Both the position numbers and the translations under genes were made by a program. Positions 1 to 9,293 of a stretch of DNA of 52,852 bases are shown piece by piece (position 1 is the stretch's first letter; each line of letters opens with the position of its first letter). Under the pieces are notes generated by a model. The model saw nothing but the letters and a program-made list of their open reading frames with translations, did not search any database and had not been told where the DNA came from. This stretch comes from Symbiodinium natans (Eukaryota > Sar > Dinophyceae > Suessiales > Symbiodiniaceae): the NCBI GenBank assembly GCA_905221605.1, contig CAJNDS010000411.1, forward strand, positions 30,001-82,852. The letters are read 5' to 3'.

Positions 1-79
1 TTCCCAGAAACCCTAAGAAGGCCCCCAGACTCCTTGAACAGAAGAAGTCTTTGGAAGTGGGTTTGTGATTTGAGTTGAG

Positions 80-262
80 CCCTAACCCTGGAAGGAATAG
101 ATGTGGGTTTTGCCGCCTGAGACGGCGTGAGGTGGATAGTTTTTAAATGTTGGAAGGCCCTCCACTATCGGGCCATGGCTGCTCTTCGCATTCTACGGAG
201 CTTTCGAAGCGAGTCGGCATTCCAGCCTTCACAGCTTCTTCGCCCTTCCACAGCAAACCCCA
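80..262 (-). pseudogene. Paralogous coding-like segment F, copy 1 (frameshifted)
   Basis: Matches 33,395-33,550 along its length. Read on the minus strand both copies share a frame with conserved residues (F-E-S, C-E, P-W-P-D, G-x-P-S), and their length difference in the middle is one codon. This copy then loses one base relative to the other and runs into a TAA, so I call it a broken copy. Family not recognised. It lies just before the first telomere-like tract, which suggests the duplication predates repeat invasion or carried the repeats with it. Confidence 0.4.
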
Positions 263-351
263 AACCCCAAACCCCAAACTCTGAACCCTAAACCCCAAAC
301 CCCAAACTCTGAACCCTAAACCCCAAACCCTGAACCCTAAATCCTAAACCC
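254..351 (-). repeat. Degenerate CCCTAAA tract
   Basis: Heptamers of CCCTAAA with CCCCAAA and CTCTGAA variants. It faces the TTTAGGG tract at 447-592 across a 95-bp island, forming an inverted pair. Confidence 0.9.
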
Positions 352-374
352 TGTGTTTTTTCTAGGGCTTACAG

Positions 375-422
375 CTCAGCTCCCGAGAGTGCTTTGAGGA
401 AAGCCCAAGTCGAGCCTGGCCG
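375..422 (+). CDS. Exon-like island (48 bp, phase 0/0)
   Basis: Preceded by a pyrimidine-rich acceptor (TTTTTTCTAGGGCTTACAG) and followed by a GTGATC donor-like site. It translates to LSSRECFEESPSRAWP without stops and is an exact multiple of three. It is flanked on both sides by telomere-like tracts that would be intronic. No domain is visible and the product is unknown. The call rests on splice-like signals and an open frame in a very short sequence, so chance is a real alternative. Confidence 0.35.
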
Positions 423-446
423 GTGATCTGAGGAACCAAGACCTGG

Positions 447-592
447 GGGTTTAGGGTTTAGGGTTTAGGGTTAGGGTTTAGGGTTTAGGGTTTAGGGTTT
501 AGGGTTTAGGGTTTAGGATTTAGGGTTTGGGGTCTAGGGTTTAGGGTCTAGGGTTTAAGGTTTGGGGCTTAGGGTTTACCCCAAAACCCTGA
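447..592 (+). repeat. TTTAGGG array
   Basis: About 20 heptamers, mostly perfect, with GGTCTAGGG and TTTGGGG variants toward the right end. Orientation is opposite to the 254-351 tract. Confidence 0.95.
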
Positions 593-661
593 AGGGTTTG
601 GGGCGGCCTGAGGGAGCCTGGGCTTAGGGGTTCTATGGCCAAAGGGTAAGGGCAGTTTAGA

Positions 662-751
662 TGGGATGTTCCCCCTTATCCCTAATAAGGATTATCGTAC
701 CCCCTATTAGTATCCCTATTAAGGACTGTTAGTATAAGGGGGAACGTCCCA
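662..751. mobile_element. MITE family A, copy 1
   Basis: A nearly full palindrome of 90 bp. The termini TGGGATGTTCCCCCTTA and its inverse differ at one position in 17. The core carries AAGGACTGTTAGTATAAG, shared with copies near 6.0, 12.5, 13.7, 26.5 and 33.1 kb. No coding capacity. The size, terminal inverted repeats and dispersed copies fit a non-autonomous DNA transposon. Confidence 0.75.
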
Positions 752-1119
752 AGCGTTTTTGGGTGAAGGGGTAACGTATTGGGAACCCACCCAGATTTCT
801 GGGCGGATCCAAAAAGTAGAACACCCATATAAAACTCTACAGTACTATTGGGCCATTCTTAGGAACCCCCCAAGGGATCGACCTGGGATGGCCCTTAACA
901 CCCTCTGAAAATATTCTTGAACTTGATCCTCTTAAACCCGACAAGGCAAAATGAAAGTTGTCCCCAGGGCCTACCTGGCTACTTTTTTGGATACTGCCAG
1001 GGGGTCTGGCAGTTCCTCAGAAGTCGGGCTTTTCAAGGGACCCCTCAAGAAAAAGGGACTTCAATCTGGAACAATCTAGGGCTGGTCATGCCCAAACTCT
1101 ATGCCCCGAAATCCTGGGT
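752..1119. other. Unique island, nothing recognised
   Basis: Mixed-composition sequence between MITE A1 and a pure TTTAGGG array. An ATG frame at 917-1141 runs into the telomeric repeat (ending in G-L-G-F-R-V) and shows no domain. I see no clear exon or element. Confidence 0.5.
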
Positions 1120-1222
1120 GGGTTTAGGGTTTAGGGTTTAGGGTTTAGGGTTTAGGGTTTAGGGTTTAGGGTTTAGGGTTTAGGGTTTAGGGTTTAGGGT
1201 TTAGGGTTTAGGGTTTAGGGTT
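1120..1222 (+). repeat. Pure TTTAGGG array
   Basis: About 14.7 uninterrupted TTTAGGG units. The absence of variants points to recent addition or homogenisation compared with the degenerate tracts nearby. Confidence 0.97.
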
Positions 1223-1235
1223 CCCAAAACCACAG

Positions 1236-1300
1236 AGTCTCCGGCGCAGATGATGATCTGGAGGACCCAAGCCTTGAGATCATTGAGAGCGTGGCGACAA
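1236..1300 (+). CDS. Exon-like island, acidic peptide
   Basis: Follows an AAAACCACAG acceptor-like site and ends before GTTGAT. One frame reads VSGADDDLEDPSLEIIESVA, an acidic, helix-like peptide; the frame closes two codons later. Immediately downstream of a pure TTTAGGG array and upstream of a CCCTAAA tract. No family recognised. Confidence 0.35.
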
Positions 1301-1345
1301 GTTGATTGAAGGTTGAAGGAACTTCTCTCTAGCCCTAGATTCCTT

Positions 1346-1425
1346 AAACCCCCAAACCCCAAACTAGGCCCTATATAAACCCTAAACCCTAAATCCCCAA
1401 ACTCTAAACCGCCACACCCTAAACC
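1346..1425 (-). repeat. Degenerate CCCTAAA tract
   Basis: CCCTAAA, CCCCAAA and CCCTAAAT units. Further short minus-orientation tracts lie at 1,721-1,820 and 2,006-2,035. Confidence 0.85.
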
Positions 1426-1578
1426 AAACCTGTCCTCTGTTACTTAATCTGGATATACTTGGGTTGCGAGAACCATTGTCGTACTTGAGGTCTGGGGTTT
1501 AGGGTCCGGAACGTGGTGCAGTGCAAAGCATCAGAAGCACCCACTGAGACCGCGGCGAAGAGCTTTTCTTAGGATAAA

Positions 1579-1670
1579 GACATGGTCCCTTCACATGGGC
1601 CCTTAAAAGGGGACCCCTTCAATGCCCCTTATATACCCTACACAACCCAGGGGCCCACACTTCCGAACCA
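1579..1670. mobile_element. MITE family B, copy 1
   Basis: Carries the family B signature: a CATGGTCCCTT arm, GGGCCCTTnAAAGGGGACC, a central CCCCTTATATACCCTA block and a GGGCCCACACTTC arm. The same order occurs in the copies at about 18.9, 36.0 and 39.9 kb. Confidence 0.65.
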
Positions 1671-1953
1671 TGACGAGCTTATAACAGTCTTGCTGTTTAG
1701 GGTTTCGGGCCTTCCCCTCCCTAAACCCTAAACCCTAAACCCTAAACACGAAACCCGAAACCCTAAACCCTAAACCCTAAACTCTAAACCCTGAACCCTG
1801 AACCCTAGACCCTAAACCCAACCTACAAGGACCTACAATATATGACATTTGAGCAACTGCATGTGTAGGGCCTGCTAAGACTTCGCATGGATGCATCTTT
1901 GGTGCTGTGCAGCGAACTTGCATGCAATAGAAGTAGCCAAAAACCTGCAAGTA

Positions 1954-2100
1954 TCTTAGGATACGTACATCGTCCGTTAGTATGGGCCCTTCAAAGGGAA
2001 CCTTAAACCCTAAACCCTAAACCCTAAACCCTGAAGAACCCAAGGGCCCATCCATCAGAACCGATTAAACAGGGCAAGGGAGCATATTACGGGCCCCCAT
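1954..2100. mobile_element. MITE family B copy 2, core replaced by telomeric repeat
   Basis: The left half (CGTCCGTTAGTATGGGCCCTT, then CAAAGGGAACC) and right half (CCCAAGGGCCCAT, then CAGAACC) match family B. In complete copies the middle is an AT-rich CCCCTTATATACCCCATAC segment. Here that position holds about four CCCTAAA heptamers (2,006-2,035). The repeat therefore sits inside a mobile element rather than beside it. Confidence 0.65.
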
Positions 2101-2138
2101 GTAACCCTAAGACCCCAAGCCCTAAACACTACACGCCC

Positions 2139-2317
2139 CCCAGATCTTCCAAAACCCCTTCAGTAAGGAATATACCTTAATTCAGAACAAGGATCCTTAG
2201 TATGAAGTAGCTTCCAAAACCCCTTGATTAAGGAATATAGTTACCTTAATTCAGAACAAGGATCCTTAGTATGAAGTAGGGTATATTCCTTAGTTAAGGG
2301 GTTTTGGAAGATCTGGG
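2139..2317. mobile_element. MITE-like inverted repeat with duplicated left arm
   Basis: Outer arms CCCAGATCTTCCAAAACCCC (left) and its inverse ending at 2,317 (right). Inside, a unit of about 65-68 bp starting CTTCCAAAACCCCTT and ending ATGAAGTAG is present twice in tandem (2,146-2,210 and 2,211-2,278), so the left arm is doubled and the right arm single. Confidence 0.7.
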
Positions 2318-2379
2318 CTCCTTAGAAAGTCAGCCGTGCAGGATCCTAAGCCCTAAAACGCGCCCCTCCAAAAAAGAAG

Positions 2380-2660
2380 CCTTAACTTCCGGGTTCTTGT
2401 CTTGGTTCCTAATTCTTGAGGGAGGTTTTGAATCCGAAAGAAGAGGCAAAGAGCCCTGAATCCCTGAAGCCTACACAACCTGAAGCCCCCAAAATCTGAT
2501 TGAAGCCTAGATCCTAAAGCCAAAACCCAAGGTCATGATAGCCCCAAACAACCCTAAAGGCTTCAAACACGGCCCTGGAAACCGGAGGGTTTAGCCTACC
2601 GCCTCCGCTCATCTCGCGTGTCACGCATACAAAGTACCCTCATAATGACCTACATACCCT
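2380..2660. other. Island of mostly unique sequence
   Basis: Low density of telomere-like heptamers. A short open stretch after TTTAG at about 2,601-2,634 reads AYRLRSSRVSRIQ on the plus strand, too short to support. Otherwise nothing recognised. Confidence 0.4.
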
Positions 2661-2801
2661 TCATTTGAATTAGGATTTGGGGTTTGGGGTTTGGGGTTTG
2701 TGGGTTTAGGGTTCGGGCGCAGGGCTTTTCATGAGGGTTTATGCGGGATCTTTGAAGGCCCAAGGCAATCTGAAACGCCCTCGAACCCTAAACTTCTGAA
2801 C

Positions 2802-2903
2802 TGCCAGGCTCCGTGCCAAGGAAAGTATCGCGAAGATAATGCCCGCAATGAGCTTGATAATCGCGACCACCAGACCTTGAACCGTTTCTTCGAGCTTCGA
2901 GTG
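2802..2903 (-). CDS. Exon-like segment with a membrane-type helix (34 codons)
   Basis: Minus strand, bounded by TTTAGGAG (acceptor-like) and GTTCAG (donor-like), exactly 34 codons in phase 0/0. It begins HSKLEETVQG and continues with a hydrophobic stretch (GLVVAIIKLIAGIIFAILSL) long enough to span a membrane, then a basic A-R-S-L-A tail. Family not recognised. The opposite strand is also open and reads as a charged peptide, as expected opposite a hydrophobic helix, so strand is uncertain. Confidence 0.4.
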
Positions 2904-2998
2904 CTCCTAAACCCCAAACCACCCTAAACCCGAAACCCTAAACCCTATAAACCCTAACCCTAAACCCTGAACCTTGGCCGTTTGGGTCTTGGTTGCTG

Positions 2999-3185
2999 GG
3001 GTTTAGGGTTTGGGGTTAGGTTAGGCAGGGTCAAGGGCTTAGGGTTTAGGGAGGGGTTTTTAGGGTTTGGCGGTCAGGTCACATAGGGTTGAGGGTTTAG
3101 GGTTTAGGGTGTAGGGCTTAGGTTGCGCGGGGTTCAGGGCTGAGGGTTTAGTGTTCTGGTTTAGGGCTTCGGGGGTTTGAGGGCT
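2999..3185 (+). repeat. Degenerate TTTAGGG tract
   Basis: Heptamers with many substitutions and spacer insertions; a CCCTAAA tract at 2,906-2,968 faces it. Confidence 0.85.
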
Positions 3186-3189
3186 TAGG

Positions 3190-3835
3190 TGGGTTAATGT
3201 TGCACCTGCTTTAGTATTGGCCCCCCCCCTTTAAAGACAATATGGCTGAGTTATTCAGGAGACCCTGACTGTTCGGGAGTCCCTCTTTAAAGACAAACGG
3301 CTCCCGAAATCCGGATTTTTTTTCAAGGATTTGGGGTTTGTTTCGGCCCGGAGGCTCCGGCTTAAAGCCGGGCCTTATGATTTTAAAGCCGGACCTTGTG
3401 ATTTTAAAGGCCGACCTCATCCATTCCGACCGGGCCGAAACCATTCATTCCCTTTAAGAAACCATTTGAAAAATTGGTTTCGTTCAATCCGACAAGGGGG
3501 TGGTCCAGGAGCCCCCTTTGGCCCCGAATACTGGCACTGATTTGGGACCCTGTTTTATGTCAAGGCCCCGGCCCGGAGGCTTGGAATTTGGAAAAAGCCT
3601 CTGGATCCCTTTTAAATTCAGATAAAATCATCCCGGACCCCTTTTCGATTCGCGCGGCTCCCTTTTAAATTCATACAAGCTCATCCCTTTTACATTCATA
3701 TGGATCCCTTTCAAATCTATCTAAACTCCTCCCTATTAAAATCATATAAAACCCCGGGCCCGTTTAAAGAGGGCAACATCCAGCCTCGACTGTTCAGGGG
3801 TGGGGCGGGGGGGGGGGGGGGGGCCCACACTAAAG
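3190..3835. repeat. TTTAAA-rich repetitive island ending in poly-G
   Basis: Compositionally distinct from its surroundings. It holds two sets of short degenerate tandem units: one of about 20 bp around GATTTTAAAGCCGGACCTT (3,360-3,420), one around CCCTTTTAAATTCAT (3,605-3,760). CTTTAAAGA motifs near both ends are in opposite orientation, suggesting a decayed inverted-repeat element. It ends in a run of about 17 G at 3,806-3,822. Open frames here are repeat translations. Confidence 0.55.
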
Positions 3836-4110
3836 AGTGTGCAACAATAGGGTTTATAAGGGAATCGTCGTCACGTCTGAAAAAAGCCTAAGAGGCTTAA
3901 GTGAGCCCAGCAAATCCTAAGACAACTCCATCGCCTAAACCCTAAATCCTAATCCCTATAAGCCCAATAAACCCTAAACCCTAAACTTGAAACCCCCAAC
4001 CGATATCCTTTTCCAGGAGGGTCATCTGCTTTACGTGTGCCAAGGCAGGCTCTTAAGGGAGCGGGGATTCAAGGGGTTTTCAAGGGGGGTTTAGGGTTTA
4101 GGGTTTTGAG

Positions 4111-4176
4111 ATGGGATCGGTGAGGAACAGTTCCTACGAAGCACTTTTTCGGGCTCTAAAGGCGGTTCGCGGATAA
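4111..4176 (+). CDS. Short ORF in an island
   Basis: ATG after GGGTTTTGAG; 21 codons beginning MGSVRNSSYEALFRALKAVR, closed by a TAA at the edge of a CCCTAAA array. Amphipathic, protein-like composition, no family. It could be a terminal exon (TTTTGAG as acceptor) or a chance frame. Confidence 0.3.
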   Translation: MGSVRNSSYEALFRALKAVRG

Positions 4177-4292
4177 ACTAAACCCTAAACCCTAAACCCT
4201 AAACCCTAAACCCTAAACCCTAAACCCTAAACCCTAAACCCTAAACCCTAAACCCTAAACCCTAAACCCTAAACCCTAAACCCTAAACCCTA
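4176..4292 (-). repeat. Pure CCCTAAA array
   Basis: About 16 uninterrupted CCCTAAA heptamers. Confidence 0.97.
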
Positions 4293-4610
4293 TTTTAGGG
4301 GTGGAGTTTGGGCTCTATAACAAAGGAAGTAGAACTAAGGAGATGTGAACTTGACTGGACACTATATACACTCCTAGCCAGGTGATATTTCACACCCGTT
4401 TCATCTCCAAGTCACATCGACTTCTACCGAGCCCCTAGCCAAGCAAAGAAATTCACTGAGATCAACATAAGATCACACCCTAAACCCTAAACCCTAAACC
4501 CTAAACCCTAAACCCTAAACCCTACACCCTAAATACACCCTAAACCCTAAATACACCCTAAACCCTAAACCCTAAACTGAGCCCTAACACACTCAGTGCC
4601 AGGCTCTCAC

Positions 4611-4653
4611 CTTTGTGGAACTTCGAGATCTGCAACTTCTCGAACTCCTCCCG
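4611..4653 (-). CDS. Exon-like island with strong donor
   Basis: Minus strand: CTAGCTTAG acceptor, GTGAGAGCC donor, 43 bp. Translation REEFEKLQISKFHK is charged and helix-like. The acceptor AG adjoins a telomere-like tract. Among the clearer exon candidates because both splice signals are good, but very short and unassigned. Confidence 0.45.
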
Positions 4654-5227
4654 CTAAGCTAGGGTTTAGGACTTAGGGTTTAGGCTTAGGGCTTAGGGCT
4701 TAGGGCTTAGGGTTTAGGGTTTAGGGTTTAGGGTCTAGGATGAAGGGTTTGGGGCTTAGGGTTTAGGATTTAGGAACTAAAAAACCTTGGGGCTTATGGG
4801 TTTAGGATTGAACGCGGCTTGACAGAGTTGAGAGCCGCAGAGGCTTCTCCATGCGTTAAGGGGTTGCAAGGCTCTCAACATGTAGGGTGCAAGCCAAAAA
4901 CCCTGAGACCCTAAACCCTGAAACCTAAGCCTGAATCCTTGACGACCTCAATCCTGCACCTCAAAATCCTAGACCGGAGCGTCCTCAAATGCTAAGCCCT
5001 AAACCCTAAACCCCCCGAACCCCAATTAACTTAAAACCCTAAACCCCTAACCCCTAAACCCTAAACGCTCTCGCTGGGGACCTCCTCTAGAAGGTGGACA
5101 TCGCACTTGAAACCTCGGGTTCCCGAAGCACATTCTCTGATACTCTCTGTCGTTTGGCTCCTTGGGCTTTGGACTGGGATTAGGGTTTAGGGTTTAGGGT
5201 TTAGGGTTGAGGGTTGAGGGTTGAGGG

Positions 5228-5425
5228 TTGAGGGTTTTAGGGTTTAGGGTGTTAGGGTTTATCGTCTCGTGCGGGGCATGGGATTTGGGGTTTTGTTTTC
5301 GGCTCCAAACAGAGACCTTCTTCAAGCCAAGGGCTCTGGGGATCAGAGAGCAGTGTAGGATGAAACGGAAACGGGTTGATGAGGGTGCTGGAGGAGGGCC
5401 GTCACACCCTTTCCGCAGGGTTTAG
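5228..5425 (+). CDS. Exon-like basic segment
   Basis: The credible part follows TTTTCGGCTCCAAACAG at about 5,312: ETFFKPRALGIREQCRMKRK, then R-V-D-E-G and glycines, a basic stretch that could be a nuclear localisation signal. The ATG at 5,228 lies in telomeric repeat (VLGFRVLGF) and is not a believable start. Confidence 0.3.
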   Translation: MRVLGFRVLGFIVSCGAWDLGFCFRLQTETFFKPRALGIREQCRMKRKRVDEGAGGGPSHPFRRV

Positions 5426-5607
5426 GGTTTAGGGTTTAGGGTTTAGGGCTTAGGGTTTAGGGTTTAGGGTTTAGGGTTTCGGGCTTGACTTTGCGAAGTA
5501 TAGAAGCCGCCATAAACATAACTCCTGAACCCCCAGTAAGCCAGAATAAGAGGTTGGACTCGGGACCCTTGGAAACCCCGAAACCTAAAAATCAAAATAA
5601 CCTACAT

Positions 5608-5755
5608 CCTAAACCCCTAAACCCCTAAACCCCCAAACCCCCAAACCCCCAAACCCCCAAACCCCTAAACCCCTAAACCCCTAAACCCCTAAACCCCTAA
5701 ACCCCTAAACCCCTAAACCCCTAAACCCCTAAACCCCTAAACCCCTAAACCCTAA
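5608..5755 (-). repeat. 8-mer variant array (AAACCCCT/AAACCCCC)
   Basis: About 18 units with an 8-bp period instead of 7. Blocks of AAACCCCC sit inside AAACCCCT, and the array returns to the 7-mer at its end. Confidence 0.93.
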
Positions 5756-5819
5756 ACCAACAGGCCAGGGAGCGGTTGTAGTCCGTGCGCACCTCTGCGG
5801 TTGAGGTCTACGACTCGCT

Positions 5820-6420
5820 TTTTCAGGGGGGGGAAGGGAGGGGGGGGGGGTTGAGGTTTAGGGGTTGAGGGGTTTACGGTTTTGGGCTCAGGGGGTTCAG
5901 GCGCTATTCAGGGCTTTAGGCGCAAGGGTTTAGGGTTTAGGGTTTAGGGTTTAGGGTTCAGGGTTTAGGGTTTAGGTCTTATAAGGTTCAAAGCTTCCAG
6001 GGTTTAGACCTTCGGCGGCATAGGTTGGAATGTTCCCCCTTCTGCTAGCAGTCCTTAATCTCATAGGGGGGACTCTACACTATACATCCCAAGGCTTAGG
6101 GTTTAAGTGAGGTTCTCAAAGTTCAGGGTTTAGGGGATCTTTCTTACTGACATTAAGAGACCCCCACTCTAGACAAGCGTGGCTCAGACACCTTTAGCTC
6201 TGCACCTGAAGCATCGAAATGCCCAAATTCTCCCCTCCCCCCCCCCCCCCCCCCCCAGAAAAAAAAGAGAAGCAATCCAAACCCTCCATCCCTGCACCCT
6301 GTACACCCGAAACCTTGACCCAAACCCGAAAACTCCAACAGCCCTAATCCCGTGTACCCTAAACCCTAAACCTCAACAACCTAAAAGCCCCCCCCCCCCC
6401 CCAAAAAAAAAAAAAAAATA
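5820..6420. repeat. Homopolymer-rich stretch with degenerate telomere-like tracts
   Basis: Contains poly-G at 5,826-5,850, TTTAGGG units at 5,929-5,975, a decayed MITE A copy (6,025-6,092), poly-C at 6,236-6,256, and poly-C followed directly by poly-A (6,389-6,418). The overlapping frames encode proline or glycine runs and are not genes. Confidence 0.75.
6025..6092. mobile_element. MITE family A, decayed copy 2
   Basis: Left arm TTGGAATGTTCCCCCTT followed by AGCAGTCCTTAAT; the right arm is reduced to ACATCCCAA. Shorter than copy 1 and internally deleted. Confidence 0.55.
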
Positions 6421-6649
6421 AACCCCAAACCCCGAGCTGCTAGACCCTAGAAGCCCTAAATCCCAAACCCCTAAACCCCTAAACAGCCCTAAACCCCTCC
6501 TACAGGCCCTGACCTCCAAACACCCTAAACCCTAAACCCCAAACCCCAAAACCCTAAACCCCTAAACCCCTAAACCCCAAAACCCCAGAGACTTCAAAGT
6601 CGCCTGTCGCAGCGACTGCCCAGCCCGCCAGCCACTCACGCTGAAGCGG

Positions 6650-6677
6650 CTCGATGAAGCGCCTCCACTTCCGGGGG
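6650..6677 (-). CDS. Micro-exon-like island with consensus donor
   Basis: Minus strand WRRFIEPLQ followed by GTGAGTGG, a textbook donor, and preceded by CCGGAAG. Only 28 bp. A nearby minus-strand stretch (about 6,925-6,955) reads LGAGWRRSLY and might be an adjoining exon. Unassigned. Confidence 0.35.
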
Positions 6678-7800
6678 TTTAGGTTTCAGGGTTTAGGGTC
6701 TAGGGTCTGGGGTTTAGGGTTTAGGGTTCAGGGTTTAGGGCTTAGGGCTTAGGGTCTAGGGGTTTGGTGGGTTAGGGCTTGAGGGATTAGGGATTGGTTT
6801 AAGAGGGTGTAGGGGTTAAGGGGTTTAGGTGTTCAGGGATTAGGGTTTAGGCCCCAAGGTGTTGGGTTTAGGGCTTCGGGGCTTACGGTTGAGGGTGTAG
6901 GGTTTCGGTTTGGGGGTGGTAGAGGCTCCTCCGCCAGCCCGCACCCAGCTTACTGTAAACCCTCCCCCCAGGAGCCTAAACCCCAATCCTATAACCCTCA
7001 ACACGCCCTAGAACCCCATAACCTCCTATAAGCCCTGAAAATCCGTCAAGCCCGACAGAAGCCACATACAAGCCATATAAAGCACTATAATGTAAAACCC
7101 CGGCAGAAGCCCAACAGAGAAACCCCACCAAACACCGAATAAATCCCTTACCAAATCCCCCTAAACCCTAAACCCTAAACCCCACTAAACCCTAAACCCT
7201 AAACCCTAAACCCTAAACCCCAAACCCTAAACCCTAAACCCTAAACCCTAAACCCTACAAAAGCCCTACTTGCAAGCCTTTGGCCCGGCTGGCCACATCC
7301 CTCAGGGCAAGCGCGCGTCACGGAGGGACTTCGGGCTTTGGTGGGGGGGTTTAGGGTTTTAGGGTTTAGGGTTCAGGGTTCAGGGTTTGGGGTTTAGGCT
7401 TTGGGGATTTAGGGTTTCGGGTCTGGGGTCTAGGATTTGGGGTTTAGGAGTTTAGGGTTTGGGGATTTAGGGTTTAGGGTTCATGGTTTGGGGTTCAGGT
7501 TTCTGGGGTTCAGGGTTTGGGGTTTGGGGTTTGGGGTTTAGGGTTTAGGATTTAGGATTTAGGATCTGGGGTTTTCTGGGTTTGGGTTTTGGAGGTTTCT
7601 GGGTTTAGGGTTTGGGCCTTAGCATTTGGGGTTTCTGGTCTAGGGTTTGGGGGTTGGGGTTGCGGGTTTTGGGCTTAGAGTTTAGGGTTTGGGTTTCGGG
7701 GTTTGTTGGTTCGGGGTTTGTTGTTCGGGGTTTGGATAGGGTGTAGGGATTAGCCAGATATGGAGTTGCGCTGTTGCGGAACCAGGTTTAGGGTTTAAGT
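6672..7800. repeat. Degenerate telomere-like belt
   Basis: TTTAGGG variants at 6,672-6,920, CCCTAAA at 7,161-7,258, then a long highly diverged TTTAGGG/TTTGGGG stretch at 7,347-7,740. The island at 7,265-7,345 reads well on both strands and cannot be assigned. No gene supported. Confidence 0.8.
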
Positions 7801-7820
7801 ATTTGGCTGAATGCTTCCAC

Positions 7821-8345
7821 CATTGCTGTCTGGGATGCTATACAACAGCCCTCAGGCACAAGATGTTTCAGACGATTTCATGCTCAGTCCTACAAGGGAA
7901 GTCAAATCACCCTCAACTCTAAACCCCAAACCCCCAACCCTAAACCCCTCAACCCTGAACCCTCAACCCTAAGCTCCAAACCCTGAACCCTGAACCCTGA
8001 ACCCTAAACCCTGCAAGGGCCAAAAGGACCTCCCGCATGCCCGCATAGCGGACGGGAAGAGGGGGGGGACGCCGCAGACGCTGGCAAAGGGAGGGCCCTA
8101 AAGCAGAAGCTACAAATCCCAGGCCACAAACGGGACTCCCCGACCTCAGAACCCCAAACCCTAAACCCTGAACCCTGAACCCTGAACCCTGAACCCTGAA
8201 CCCTGAACCCTGAACCCTGAACCCTGAACCCTGAACCCTGAACCCTGAACCCTGAACCCTGAACCCTGAACCCTGAACCCTAAACCCTAAACCCTAAACC
8301 CTAAACCCTAAACCCTAAACCCTAAACCCTAAACCCTAAACCCTA
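7821..8345. repeat. Segmental duplicate E, copy 1
   Basis: About 340 bp of unique sequence from CATTGCTGTCTGGGATGCTA through CCCCGACCTCAGAACC matches 10,965-11,294 at an offset of 3,144 bp. The following array has the same order in both copies, CCCTGAA units then CCCTAAA units, but here there are about 16 CCCTGAA (8,162-8,278) against about five in copy 2. Array length has changed since duplication. Confidence 0.85.
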
Positions 8346-8796
8346 AGGCAAGGAGCTCATCTCGGTCTTGAAGCTCTTCTGCTCGCTGCAGCCTCAGGCT
8401 GCTGCCGCTTTTTGTACAGGCAGAAGGCTTCATGGCTTAGGGTTTTCAAGGGTTTAGGGTTTAGGGTTTAGGGTCTAGGGTTTAGGGTTCAGGGTTTAGG
8501 GTTTCTTGGGGCTGTACCTTGGACCCTGAAGGTTGTACCCTTGGGTGTTGGGGATCCATGTAAAAAGGTCCTTAAGGTAGTTTCAGGGCCATATTAGGAG
8601 TATATGTAACGGGAACGTTTAGGGGTACAACCTTAGGGGCTTAGAGTCTTACACCCTAAACCCTAAACCCTAAACCCTAAACCCTAAACCCTAAACCCTA
8701 TTCCCTTGAAGTTTGGTTTAGGGCTTGGGGCCTTAGGGGCGTGTCTGGCTGAACCAGGGGATGCACCTGGGATTCTTGTATTGTCTTGTTGTTGAT

Positions 8797-9064
8797 CGGG
8801 TTTAGGGTTTAGGGTTTAGGGTTTAGGGTTTAGGGTTTAGGGTTTAGGGTATAGGGTTTAGGGTACGCATAGGGTTTAGGGTTTAGGGTTTAGGCCGAGG
8901 CCATGGGCATGGAAGGGCTCGTGCCATCGTCGGGGTCTAAACCTCGGCACCAGCTGTCAAAACCCTAAACCCTAAACCCTAAACCCTAAACCCTAAACCC
9001 TAAACCCCAAACCCTAAACCCTAACCCTAAACCCTAAACCTTAACCCTAAGCCATCAGCCCTAA
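8797..9064. repeat. Inverted pair of telomere-like arrays
   Basis: TTTAGGG at 8,797-8,893 and CCCTAAA at 8,961-9,064 around a 65-bp island. Related shorter tracts lie at 8,441-8,505 and 8,653-8,701. Confidence 0.9.
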
Positions 9065-9076
9065 ACCCTAAACTAC

Positions 9077-9123
9077 CTTGTTGCAAACTCCGGCGCTGTC
9101 GCTGCCCGGGGCAGCGGCAGCAG
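9077..9123 (-). CDS. Exon-like island with good acceptor and donor
   Basis: Minus strand: GATCGGGTTTTTTCAAG acceptor, 47 bp translating to LLPLPRAATAPEFAT, then the GTAGTT donor that begins the telomere-like tract. The frame closes immediately inside the presumed intron (TAG), which fits an exon boundary. Product unknown. Confidence 0.45.
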
Positions 9124-9293
9124 CTTGAAAAAACCCGATCGCGGGCGCCCACACCCCATGATTCCCCTACAGGTTATTTAGGGGGGAACCTAGGGGGTGG
9201 GCAGGGGTAGCCCTAAACCCTAAACCCTAAGCCCCAAACCCGAAGGGGGGTAAGAAAAAAGTGGTGTGGTAGGGAAACCCGGGAACACTGGCA

